This document shows positions 55,514-61,795 of a DNA stretch of 64,000 bases, piece after piece (the stretch's first letter is position 1; every line of letters starts with the position of its first letter). The notes under the pieces were generated by a model. That model was not told the DNA's origin, did not search any database, and worked only from the letters and a program-made list of their open reading frames with translations. Both the position numbers and the translations under genes were made by a program. The stretch is from positions 1 to 64,000 of IMG/VR virus record IMGVR_UViG_3300043776_000080; one strand, given 5' to 3'. This DNA is from a virus.

Positions 55514-55861
55514 ATGAGAGAGCGCCTTTTCTTCTACGTGCTAGACGGTATGCGGGTCGCCATCATGGCCTTCGACGACGACGCAGCTTACCTACAAATG
55601 CGACAATTCGGTACCGAAATCGCCTATCGCGCGGAGAGCATTAAGATCCTGGACATCCCGCGGAACGTCTGCCCAGTCTGTAGAAACCCAACGCTCGAAG
55701 ACATACCATGTCCAGAGAATCGTCCTGGCTGCTTGGTATATCACGGGTGCCATTGCACTTACTGTGGGCACTCACCACAGATCATTGCGGCCAGCAACAT
55801 CATGGTACCCAATGAGCGTAGCGGCTTCAAACTTTCTTCCTTGACCGACACTCCTATATAG
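55514..55861 (+). CDS. Zinc-binding protein, 115 residues
   Basis: MRERLFFYVLDGMRVAIMAF..., then two metal pairs (CPVCRNPTLEDIPCPE, GCHCTYCGHSP). An upstream in-frame ATG at 55427 would add an unlikely low-quality segment. The gene ends ...LTDTPI with its TAG supplied by palindrome copy 9. It lies inside the rightward tRNA array. Function unknown. Confidence 0.6.
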   Translation: MRERLFFYVLDGMRVAIMAFDDDAAYLQMRQFGTEIAYRAESIKILDIPRNVCPVCRNPTLEDIPCPENRPGCLVYHGCHCTYCGHSPQIIAASNIMVPNERSGFKLSSLTDTPI

Positions 55862-55866
55862 GAGTA
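55849..55866. repeat. Palindromic boundary element, copy 9
   Basis: CACTCCTATATAGGAGTA, palindromic over 16 bp. It encodes the last codons and stop (ACT CCT ATA TAG) of the zinc-binding gene. Followed by ACA, as in copies 10 and 11. Confidence 0.9.
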
Positions 55867-55961
55867 ACATCTATTCCATGGCAACCATCCTTCGGCCCCG
55901 CCTGTTAAGTAGAGCACTCAGGTCATCGCTCTGCTTGTGTTCGTATTCCCTGTAAAATCTA

Positions 55962-56044
55962 GGCCCGTTGGCGGAATTGGCAGACGCGCTGGTCTTAGGA
56001 ACCAGTCCTCCGGGGTCAGGGTTCGACTCCCTGGCGGGCCACCA
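55962..56044 (+). tRNA. tRNA-Leu (TAG)
   Basis: Acceptor GGCCCGT/GCGGGCC, arm CTGGT-CTTAGGA-ACCAG, long variable arm, T-loop TTCGACT, CCA encoded. TAAAAT lies 3 nt upstream and may be a -10. Confidence 0.92.
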
Positions 56045-56069
56045 AAGTTCTTTGACAAGTGAATTCAAT

Positions 56070-56143
56070 GCACCGGAAGGCAATCGGCAAGCCAGCGGAC
56101 CGCAACTCCGCGGTGGCCAGTTCGACTCTGGCCCGGTGCTCCA
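56070..56143 (+). tRNA. tRNA-Cys (GCA), C33
   Basis: Acceptor GCACCGG/CCGGTGC, U73 as in Cys tRNAs, arm GCGGA-CCGCAAC-TCCGC, CCA encoded. Position 33 is C. Confidence 0.88.
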
Positions 56144-56144
56144 C

Positions 56145-56234
56145 AGAGGGGTGGGCGAGTCCGGTTTATGCCAGCAGTCCCGAAAACTGCCACACCTCCT
56201 GGTGTCGTGGGTTCAAATCCCACCCCCTCTGCCA
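56145..56234 (+). tRNA. tRNA-Ser (CGA), C33
   Basis: Acceptor AGAGGGG/CCCCTCT, arm GCAGT-CCCGAAA-ACTGC, long variable arm (ACACC/GGTGT), G73, CCA encoded. Position 33 is C. Confidence 0.88.
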
Positions 56235-56258
56235 AAGTTCATGTGATATCATTCCTCC

Positions 56259-56666
56259 ATGCCGATGGCTACCCCGGAACTGCAGGCAGAATATCAACGT
56301 GAGTGGATGGCTCGTAGACGTAGAGAATGGTTCGCCGGTAAGCGTTGCAAGGATTGTTCGAGCACTGAAAATCTTGAACTTGATCACATGGAGCCATCTC
56401 AAAAAGTAGATCATCGGATCTGGAGTTGGTCCAAGCACAGGCGAGACGCTGAGTTACTGAAATGTGAAGTGCGTTGCCATCGATGTCACAAGAAACGTCA
56501 TAACGTTCCAAAAATGAGGCACGGCGGCGCGAGGTATGCGGCAGGCTGTAGATGCGCAATTTGCAGAGCATGGAAAAGCGAAGCGCTCCACCGGGAGACA
56601 CGCCGAAAAGGAATGAAAAGAAGCAAGAGTTCGCTCCCGTACCAGCCCGGTCTTCTAAACCGGTAA
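56259..56666 (+). CDS. HNH endonuclease in the rightward tRNA array
   Basis: 135 residues: basic start (MARRRREWFAGKRCKDCSST), core LELDHMEPSQK and CEVRCHRCHKKRHNV (H-N-H with zinc Cys), then a C-terminal zinc stretch (CRCAICRAWKSEALHRETRR). The stop lies inside tRNA-Arg (TCT), so its 3' end overlaps that tRNA, as for the HNH gene at 43830. TATCAT lies 6 nt before ATG; leaderless. Confidence 0.86.
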   Translation: MPMATPELQAEYQREWMARRRREWFAGKRCKDCSSTENLELDHMEPSQKVDHRIWSWSKHRRDAELLKCEVRCHRCHKKRHNVPKMRHGGARYAAGCRCAICRAWKSEALHRETRRKGMKRSKSSLPYQPGLLNR

Positions 56667-56708
56667 CTGTAAATGGACATGCGAGTTCGAGTCTCGCCGG
56701 GAGCACCA
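56633..56708 (+). tRNA. tRNA-Arg (TCT) lacking a D-arm in the usual place
   Basis: Acceptor GCTCCCG/CGGGAGC, TA, only 5 nt (CCAGC), then anticodon arm CCGGT-CTTCTAA-ACCGG, a 17-nt variable segment, T-arm GCGAG-TTCGAGT-CTCGC, CCA. Total 76 nt. The 17-nt and 5-nt segments are exchanged relative to a normal tRNA. Confidence 0.8.
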
Positions 56709-56711
56709 TGA

Positions 56712-56787
56712 GCCCGCCTACCGGTCCGGTTTCCTAAACCGGTAGCCGTAGTGGATCAGGCCGGTTCGATTCCGGCGGCGGGTTCCA
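56712..56787 (+). tRNA. tRNA-Arg (CCT) lacking a D-arm in the usual place
   Basis: Acceptor GCCCGCC/GGCGGGT, TA, 5 nt (CCGGT), anticodon arm CCGGT-TTCCTAA-ACCGG, 17-nt segment TAGCCGTAGTGGATCAG, T-arm GCCGG-TTCGATT-CCGGC, CCA. Same exchanged layout as the TCT tRNA; the 17-nt part contains a GTAGTGGAT stretch like a D-loop. Confidence 0.8.
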
Positions 56788-56788
56788 A

Positions 56789-56866
56789 GCGCGGGTGGCC
56801 GAGAGGATTAGGCGCTCCCCTCCGAAGGGAGAATATGCGTGGGTTCGAGTCCCACCCCGCGTTCCA
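56789..56866 (+). tRNA. tRNA-Arg (CCG)
   Basis: Acceptor GCGCGGG/CCCGCGT, normal D-arm GCC/GGC, arm CTCCC-CTCCGAA-GGGAG, T-loop TTCGAGT, CCA encoded. Confidence 0.92.
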
Positions 56867-56960
56867 AGTTTCAAACTAGAAATTCCTGGAATGTGTCCCG
56901 GAATGGCTAGTTAAGTTCTTTGAAATGAGAATGTGGTGTGGCTGATTAGTCACACCTTGC

Positions 56961-57053
56961 GGTGAGGTCCCATAACGGTATTGGAGCAGTTTGCTAAACT
57001 GCCGGACTGGCGAAGAGCCGGCCATGTGGGTTCGAATCCCACCCTCACCGCCA
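56961..57053 (+). tRNA. tRNA-Ser (GCT)
   Basis: Acceptor GGTGAGG/CCTCACC, arm GCAGT-TTGCTAA-ACTGC, long variable arm, G73, CCA encoded. Confidence 0.93.
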
Positions 57054-57061
57054 ACAAGCTT

Positions 57062-57151
57062 GGGCAGCATGCAGATACGGTTGACTGCGCCAGTCTGTAG
57101 AACTGGATCTCTTCGGAGACGCTGGGGGTTCGAATCCCTCGCTGCCCACCA
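57062..57151 (+). tRNA. tRNA-Tyr (GTA)
   Basis: Acceptor GGGCAGC/GCTGCCC, arm CCAGT-CTGTAGA-ACTGG, long variable arm TCTC-TTCG-GAGA, CCA encoded. Confidence 0.93.
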
Positions 57152-57156
57152 GACTT

Positions 57157-57240
57157 AGCCCCGTGGCGGAATGGCAGACGCGCCGGTTTCAAAAGCCGTG
57201 GCCTTCGGGCGTAAGGGTTCGACTCCCTTCGGGGCTACCA
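57157..57240 (+). tRNA. tRNA-Leu (CAA)
   Basis: Acceptor AGCCCCG/CGGGGCT, loop TTCAAAA, variable arm GGCCTTCGGGCG, T-loop TTCGACT, CCA encoded. Last tRNA; a leftward gene ends inside it from the other side. Confidence 0.9.
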
Positions 57241-57395
57241 GTCTTGTGCTCACGATTAAGTTCAATCGCTCGCTTGACAAGCCTCACGTCAAAGCACTGC
57301 ACCGACATTGGATCTGACTCGAATTCAGCAACAATCAAATCGAGAACTTTCCAAACATCAGCCTTAGCCAAATAGTCATCCATTAATCTCCTCAT
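57189..57395 (-). CDS. 68-residue protein ending inside tRNA-Leu (antisense)
   Basis: MRRLMDDYLAKADVWKVLDL, then IVAEFESDPMSVQCFDVRLV; helical. The ATG overlaps the upstream TGA (ATGA). The last ~17 codons lie antisense to tRNA-Leu (CAA) and look non-native, so the original end was probably replaced when the tRNA block joined. Unknown. Confidence 0.5.
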   Translation of the reverse strand: MRRLMDDYLAKADVWKVLDLIVAEFESDPMSVQCFDVRLVKRAIELNREHKTGSPEGSRTLTPEGHGF

Positions 57396-57580
57396 TTCCC
57401 GTTCCATGGCGGTCTGTTCGGCATGCGAACGTTCGTCACCACACACACAGCTCGTTTGACCCACTCCTCGAAAGACTCGTCTGGCTGCTGCGCACGGGTG
57501 ATGAGGTACATCGTCTGCGGCGGCAGGTACTTGTCTTCAATAATCGGCAGCTTATTCAGCTCTGGCGACGAGTCGTTCAT
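57392..57580 (-). CDS. 62-residue protein
   Basis: MNDSSPELNKLPIIEDKYLP..., then MYLITRAQQPDESFEEWVKR. Overlaps both neighbours by ATGA. Unknown. Confidence 0.55.
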   Translation of the reverse strand: MNDSSPELNKLPIIEDKYLPPQTMYLITRAQQPDESFEEWVKRAVCVVTNVRMPNRPPWNGK

Positions 57581-57660
57581 CGAACTCCGGCGTGCCCATG
57601 CAGGGCACTTTGTCTTTCCAAATTATATATATGACTATTGACCGTTTGAACCCGTGTCAT
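57577..57660 (-). CDS. 27-residue coupled peptide
   Basis: MTRVQTVNSHIYNLERQSAL..., ending HGHAGVR. Its Shine-Dalgarno GGGAGT is one arm of palindrome copy 10, and its stop overlaps the next start (ATGA). The chain of overlaps supports translation. Confidence 0.5.
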   Translation of the reverse strand: MTRVQTVNSHIYNLERQSALHGHAGVR

Positions 57661-57663
57661 GTT

Positions 57664-57680
57664 ACTCCCATATAGGAGTG
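57664..57680. repeat. Palindromic boundary element, copy 10
   Basis: ACTCCCATATAGGAGTG; read leftward CTCCTATATGGGAG with a T/G wobble in the stem. It follows the stop of the gene at 57685 by 4 nt and supplies the ribosome site of the 27-residue frame. Confidence 0.88.
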
Positions 57681-57684
57681 CTCT

Positions 57685-57975
57685 CTAATTATTCTGTGCC
57701 GATTCCGCTTTCGCTATGAGTCTGAAGCCATTCGCGGATAATGTCTCCACAGTGGCCCTGAGCTTAACCGCAGTTTCGATTAAATCCAGGACCGCCTTTT
57801 CCGAATCTTCCAAGCCTGGATTCCAATCCAGTACCGGACAATCGATGATCTCTTTGGTGGCAGCTAGTATCTTGTCAAGCGGCACATTCTTAAACTGATT
57901 AGCCAGCCAGATCACTTGGACCATGTGAGCGAAGTAGGCTTTAATAGTCATCCCAGCAAATAAACGTTCGGCCAT
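57685..57975 (-). CDS. 96-residue helical protein
   Basis: MAERLFAGMTIKAYFAHMVQ..., LDKILAATKEIIDCPVLDWN, EKAVLDLIETAVKLRATVET. Soluble and all helix. Start adjoins the upstream stop. Unknown. Confidence 0.6.
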   Translation of the reverse strand: MAERLFAGMTIKAYFAHMVQVIWLANQFKNVPLDKILAATKEIIDCPVLDWNPGLEDSEKAVLDLIETAVKLRATVETLSANGFRLIAKAESAQNN

Positions 57976-58272
57976 TCAGTTCCTCCCGATAAACATTAAC
58001 AAATAGATCGGCACCATCGAGGCGCCGACGAGCGCCAGCCAGGAAACGAAGTAGTCCACCGGCGCGATGCCGGAGTGCACAAACAGCGGCCGATAGACCA
58101 GACAGATCGCCGCGGCGACCCAGTGCGAGCAACAGTACGGGCAGCACAAGAGTTCTCGCCAGAAGGGGCTCTTCTTACCGGCCCACATGCGCACGGACTC
58201 GAATACCGGCATCGAGCTGCGCGAGATCGTAAAAGACATCGTCGCAGTGGCAAAAGCTAAGTAGAATAGCAT
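57976..58272 (-). CDS. DUF1360-like membrane protein
   Basis: 98 residues: N-terminal membrane helix, a LLCCPYCCSHWVAAAICL segment (CPYCxxxW motif of the DUF1360-type small membrane family), then VDYFVSWLALVGASMVPIYL. Members occur in phages and bacteria, with unknown role. Confidence 0.7.
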   Translation of the reverse strand: MLFYLAFATATMSFTISRSSMPVFESVRMWAGKKSPFWRELLCCPYCCSHWVAAAICLVYRPLFVHSGIAPVDYFVSWLALVGASMVPIYLLMFIGRN

Positions 58273-58631
58273 TAATCCTCGCGCTCCACCAAACCGTGTG
58301 CAAGGGTCTTCGCTGTAAGATGCGCCGGTTCGCCACTTCGCCCCTCCTTTTCAAACAAGCGATTCAGCCGCTCCGCTCGCCATTGCTTAAAAGGCATTCC
58401 GGGACGATCTTTGCCGCGGCGAAGCTTGAAGCGATCAGGCACACCGGGGCCATCGAGCATCAGTACAGGCTGGCCCGCCAGACCCAGCACATCGAGCACG
58501 GTCTGGAGCTGTTTCGAATCTTTGTCTTCGCTCCAGACGCCGATCGCGCCGTCGGGTAAGATCCGGATGCCAAGCCGGTTCGCGAGGTCGCGCGCTTCAT
58601 CGATCAGATCCTCACTTGGCGGTATCGGCAT
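58272..58631 (-). CDS. 119-residue protein
   Basis: MPIPPSEDLIDEARDLANRL..., VLMLDGPGVPDRFKLRRGKD, FKQWRAERLNRLFEKEGRSG. Overlaps the upstream gene by 20 nt. Unknown. Confidence 0.55.
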   Translation of the reverse strand: MPIPPSEDLIDEARDLANRLGIRILPDGAIGVWSEDKDSKQLQTVLDVLGLAGQPVLMLDGPGVPDRFKLRRGKDRPGMPFKQWRAERLNRLFEKEGRSGEPAHLTAKTLAHGLVERED

Positions 58632-58842
58632 CGGCAGCTACCGTCACGGCAGGATCCTCAGCGGGAACCGGGAGCTGTTTCTGCACTTCCTGCTCGATCG
58701 CCAGCGCCAACTCAACCGACAGGTGCGCCTGGTAATCCATTGGCTGCATGCCATTCGCCTGCAACAGGCCGGGCGTCACTACCGCCGCGACAAACAGAAT
58801 CTTCTCGCGGCGCGCTTCGATATCCAAGTTCGCCTTTGCCAT
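58612..58842 (-). CDS. 76-residue protein
   Basis: MAKANLDIEARREKILFVAA..., helical middle (AHLSVELALAIEQEVQKQLP), Ala/Val tail. Good Shine-Dalgarno (AGGAGAT). Unknown. Confidence 0.55.
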   Translation of the reverse strand: MAKANLDIEARREKILFVAAVVTPGLLQANGMQPMDYQAHLSVELALAIEQEVQKQLPVPAEDPAVTVAADADTAK

Positions 58843-58888
58843 GTCTATCTCCTGAAATTTGGCCCAGGGGAATCACCTCCCCCGAGAT

Positions 58889-59293
58889 TTATTCCCCTGG
58901 ACCATTCTCCCCGGACTGGGAAGAATCCTGCTCGGGCTCCGTCGGGGCCTTCGCGGCGACCGCCTGGAGCGCGCCGGAAATGAACGCGTCGAACTGTATC
59001 GCAGCTTCGACCATCGCGATCATTGTCGCCGGCCGAATGACTGGGCCGCCCTTACGATCCGCGTCACGGCTAATCGCGTTATACATCTCCGCGTCTTTGA
59101 TGATCAGGTGGTCGTAAGCGTTGATCGCCAACATCAGTGCGGTCGTGCGCCGCTTCTCTTCCTTTGTGAGGTCGACCGTCATCTTGGTTGGATCGTAGGC
59201 GATACCCTGCTCTTCAAGAACAGCCGTGTCTCCTGGCTCGCCGGTTTGTCTGTCGACTGCTACGAAGTGTGGATCTGGTAGTTTCTGTGTCAT
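58889..59293 (-). CDS. 134-residue protein
   Basis: Start at MTQKLPDPHFVAVDRQTGEP, preceded by GGGGGAG and overlapping the upstream stop. Helical core (KRRTTALMLAINAYDHLIIK, MIAMVEAAIQFDAFISGALQ), acidic tail. Unknown function. Confidence 0.55.
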   Translation of the reverse strand: MTQKLPDPHFVAVDRQTGEPGDTAVLEEQGIAYDPTKMTVDLTKEEKRRTTALMLAINAYDHLIIKDAEMYNAISRDADRKGGPVIRPATMIAMVEAAIQFDAFISGALQAVAAKAPTEPEQDSSQSGENGPGE

Positions 59294-59478
59294 CACTCCC
59301 CCATGTCCAGCCGATAGCTTTGCGCGATCGGCAGATCCGGTTTTTCCCGGTTTTCTTCCTCCGGCCCCAACCCGTCGAAAATCTCTTCCATCTGACACTG
59401 TAGATCGTACCAGGTCCAGCCCTCGTTATAGTACCGCCGGGCTATGATCAACCGGTGAATCAGCTCCGTCGTGGTCAT
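59293..59478 (-). CDS. 61-residue protein
   Basis: MTTTELIHRLIIARRYYNEG..., WYDLQCQMEEIFDGLGPEEE. A TTGACA-16-TAGAAT promoter (59493-59520) stands ~15 bp upstream. First gene of a small operon. Unknown. Confidence 0.55.
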   Translation of the reverse strand: MTTTELIHRLIIARRYYNEGWTWYDLQCQMEEIFDGLGPEEENREKPDLPIAQSYRLDMGE

Positions 59479-59492
59479 AGTGGAATCCCAAT

Positions 59493-59520
59493 TCTACTTT
59501 CACTTGCGTTTTTGTCAACT
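59493..59520 (-). promoter_or_regulatory. Promoter candidate TTGACA-16-TAGAAT
   Basis: Minus strand, perfect -35 and near-consensus -10, 16-nt spacing, upstream of the operon starting at 59478. Confidence 0.65.
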
Positions 59521-59527
59521 ACTAATT

Positions 59528-59812
59528 TCAATGCACGCCGTCGATCTCAATTTCCGGGCCTTCCCAGGCCGCGTGCTGCGCCAGCGCCGGCTGTGGATTC
59601 TTCGGGTTGATCAGATGACACGCTGCGCAAATACACGCCCACTGGAACTGCACCTTCTTCCGGCCGTTCCGCGCTTCCCCGATCGGGCGCCCGCCGACCG
59701 GCCCCGAGTACCAGTGCCACTCTCTGCTTAACCACCGCGCGCTCGACTCCCCAGCCTCGAGGTGTGCATGCCGGCAGTACGCCACCACATCCCCTGGCCG
59801 CGGCCCGCTCAT
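59528..59812 (-). CDS. 94-residue protein with Cys/His cluster
   Basis: MSGPRPGDVVAYCRHAHLEA..., WACICAACHLINPKN: CxxC and His residues may bind zinc. Overlaps the upstream gene by 4 nt. Unknown. Confidence 0.55.
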   Translation of the reverse strand: MSGPRPGDVVAYCRHAHLEAGESSARWLSREWHWYSGPVGGRPIGEARNGRKKVQFQWACICAACHLINPKNPQPALAQHAAWEGPEIEIDGVH

Positions 59813-60192
59813 CTCGTCCCTATACCAGAATGCCCCTGTCTGACTTTCGCCCGCGGCTTCTTCCCCGGCACCAACAGCTCACGGCACGCCCGCGAATCAT
59901 CACACTCGTGAATTTCCACATGCCGATCGTGTACCCAACAATCAAAACACGGGAAGTATTGCCCTTGCCAATTACTCACAAACACAGCTTCGCGATACAA
60001 CTCAATGCGGCTGCAAGTCTGTGATTCGACAGACAGATATTTACAGAAAAAGTCGACACAGCACGCCGGAATCTTCGAGTGTAGCCCAGCCCGCCGCTGA
60101 TCTTCTACTGTGATCCGTCTCGCGTTCTGGCGATGACGGAGTTCACCGTCCAATTCATCATCGCTGAAGTCGGCTAATAAAAGTGAGGGCAT
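59809..60192 (-). CDS. 127-residue Cys-rich protein
   Basis: LHSKIPACCVDFFCKYLSVE, then YFPCFDCWVHDRHVEIHECD: several Cys and His spaced for metal binding. Basic tail. The pattern resembles small phage proteins of unknown role. Confidence 0.55.
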   Translation of the reverse strand: MPSLLLADFSDDELDGELRHRQNARRITVEDQRRAGLHSKIPACCVDFFCKYLSVESQTCSRIELYREAVFVSNWQGQYFPCFDCWVHDRHVEIHECDDSRACRELLVPGKKPRAKVRQGHSGIGTR

Positions 60193-60545
60193 TAGGCCCC
60201 TCCGCGGTAAACTGACCAGCCACGATCCGGCAGCGGCCGCTTCTCCTCATCCAACCGCTTCACCCACAAACCGCCGCCGGTCTTGCGCTGCCCGTAGGAC
60301 AACTGCGCATGACAGGCCCGGCAAGCAATCTCGTAGAAATCATTGTTGTCGATCGTCCGCACACGGAAGACGACGTCATTCGACTTACAGCACCCACAGG
60401 TGTCGTCGATCTCGAAGACTTCCTGCACCGCGGCGATTCCCTTGAAGAGCTCTTTCGGCCCGGCACCTTCGATCTTAAAGAGCAGCCGGCCGTTTTTCGA
60501 CTTGTATTGGACTTCCACTAAACCCTCGCGATTCTTCAGGCGCAA
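60192..60545 (-). CDS. 117-residue zinc-ribbon protein
   Basis: RLLFKIEGAGPKELFKGIAA, then CGCCKSNDVVFRVRT and CRACHAQLSYGQRK form a two-knuckle ribbon. The C-terminus is WVKRLDEEKRPLPDRGWSVY. A recurring phage protein type; probably nucleic acid binding. Start chosen at MRLKNREGL. Confidence 0.65.
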   Translation of the reverse strand: MRLKNREGLVEVQYKSKNGRLLFKIEGAGPKELFKGIAAVQEVFEIDDTCGCCKSNDVVFRVRTIDNNDFYEIACRACHAQLSYGQRKTGGGLWVKRLDEEKRPLPDRGWSVYRGGA

Positions 60546-60587
60546 ACGGCGGTCCGCTCCAGGGCTCCCGCCAACTCACCCCGAAGT

Positions 60588-61001
60588 CTAGGCCCCTCCG
60601 CTATCCCCAGGCTCCCACGGCACGTCCTTCACCACGTCTTCCCGCCCCTCTACGTGCCCGAAAACCGGCTTCCCCCGCCGCTCTCGCTTGGCAACCCTAC
60701 CTGCTGGCTCTGATACTTCACTGCCATCTCCCCGCCCCGCGCCACCGGCGACCCCAGTACCCCCACCCGCGCCAAGGTCTCCAGTGCCACCGCGATCCGC
60801 TCCAGCTCGTGCGTGATCGACGTCACCACGACCGCCAGGATCCCCACCGACCCGATCGTCGCTAACGCCATCACCAACCACATCCATCCCTCCTCGGTCA
60901 CGTAACTCCTCCAACACACTCACTAACCGCCCTAATTGCTCCGCTATCCGCTCCCCGACTTCCTTCTTCGGCCGCCCCGCCCCTTCGCGTTTTCCACCCA
61001 T
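60588..61001 (-). CDS. 137-residue protein, overprinted in part
   Basis: MGGKREGAGRPKKEVGERIA then a helix (LGRLVSVLEELRD), a Gly/Asp-rich middle and a protein-like end (KRERRGKPVFGHVEGREDVV). A second gene is encoded in another frame across its middle (60650-60883). The GAGRPKK start is typical of small phage DNA-binding proteins. Unknown. Confidence 0.5.
   Translation of the reverse strand: MGGKREGAGRPKKEVGERIAEQLGRLVSVLEELRDRGGMDVVGDGVSDDRVGGDPGGRGDVDHARAGADRGGTGDLGAGGGTGVAGGAGRGDGSEVSEPAGRVAKRERRGKPVFGHVEGREDVVKDVPWEPGDSGGA
60650..60883 (-). CDS. 77-residue membrane-anchored protein nested in another gene
   Basis: Strong Shine-Dalgarno GAGGAGG 5 nt before ATG. Membrane helix at 1-22 (MWLVMALATIGSVGILAVVV), then an amphipathic helix (ITHELERIAVALETLARVGV). 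It lies wholly inside the 137-residue gene in a different frame. The membrane anchor plus short helix would fit a lysis accessory or inhibitor. Confidence 0.55.
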   Translation of the reverse strand: MWLVMALATIGSVGILAVVVTSITHELERIAVALETLARVGVLGSPVARGGEMAVKYQSQQVGLPSESGGGSRFSGT

Positions 61002-61039
61002 ATGTTGATTATCGCTTCGGAAATCAAAGTGTACTTCCG

Positions 61040-61140
61040 CCAACGGCGATATACAAGTTGATTTCGAAAAAATATTCAAAATGTGATTTCTGGGTCGATA
61101 TTCAAGTTTCATTTTGATTTTGTGAATGATATTCAGATGG
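61040..61140. repeat. Iteron-like direct repeats GATATTCAAG
   Basis: Four copies of GATATTCAAG with 1-3 changes: 61048-61057, 61071-61080, 61097-61106, 61128-61137 (23-31 bp apart), three of them followed by T-rich TGATTT. AT-rich, at the point where leftward and rightward genes diverge. Could be an operator array or a replication origin. Confidence 0.5.
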
Positions 61141-61391
61141 CGCCGTGGAACCGATCGCTCTTTCACGCGCCGCGCGCGGGGTTACCCCCACCCCCTGTGC
61201 CTCCCAGCTCGAGCCTGCACTACCGGCAGTAGCCTGACCCCGCACGCGCGTTCTCTTACTGCCGATCGCCTGCCGCGGGGTTGTCAAGCGAACTATATCT
61301 GCCGCCGATTGAACGACTTGCAAGCAATCGCTTGCAAGTCGTTCGCAGTCTGCCGCATAGTGGGGTCACCGCAAAACGGAGTGCGGCACGG
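61141..61391. other. GC-rich control gap between divergent gene sets
   Basis: About 250 bp with no convincing gene; contains the 34-nt perfect inverted repeat at 61311-61344. Frames crossing it on both strands look like noise. Confidence 0.4.
61311..61344. repeat. 15-bp perfect inverted repeat with 4-nt loop
   Basis: 61311-61325 pairs exactly with 61330-61344 around AATC; core GACTTGCAAGC/GCTTGCAAGTC. No T-run on either side, so not a terminator. Possible protein-binding site, recombination site or origin hairpin. Confidence 0.85.
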
Positions 61392-61700
61392 ATGGAGAAC
61401 GGTAACGGAATCAACGCGATGGGAGGACAGGCACAAGACATGGGCCACGGGCTGGGGGTTAGACACCACAGTGGGCGCGGTGGGACTCGGTTCATCGACG
61501 CCAAGCGCCACGTGCGTGGTCTAGGGGGCAGTCTGACATGGCTACCGGACACGCAAGAATACCTCGTAGCCATGCCGTACCCCATCAAACCAGGGGGGAT
61601 AGGGTTTCGGCGTCGGAAGGGGGTGTACTTCACGACAGACTTGGCTGATGCTATTGCCACTGCACGGTTGATGGCAGGGTGTGAAGTCTCGGAATGCTGA
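61392..61700 (+). CDS. 102-residue protein
   Basis: MENGNGINAMGGQAQDMGHG..., then GGSLTWLPDTQEYLVAMPYP, FRRRKGVYFTTDLADAIATA: looks like a small folded alpha/beta domain with a Gly/His-rich start. No clear Shine-Dalgarno; upstream starts possible. Unknown. Confidence 0.5.
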   Translation: MENGNGINAMGGQAQDMGHGLGVRHHSGRGGTRFIDAKRHVRGLGGSLTWLPDTQEYLVAMPYPIKPGGIGFRRRKGVYFTTDLADAIATARLMAGCEVSEC

Positions 61701-61795
61701 CAAGGGTTTTCGCATGGCAGTTTGGCGCCGACGGGGTAACCGCGGCATGGCATTGGCATCGAGCGTAAGCTCACTAACCACACTGGAGGCATTTT

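Noticed and set aside
55878-55955. 25-codon rightward frame after palindrome copy 9
   Set aside because: Leu/Arg/Ser-rich and random-looking, and it ends on the probable -10 of tRNA-Leu; not convincing as a gene.
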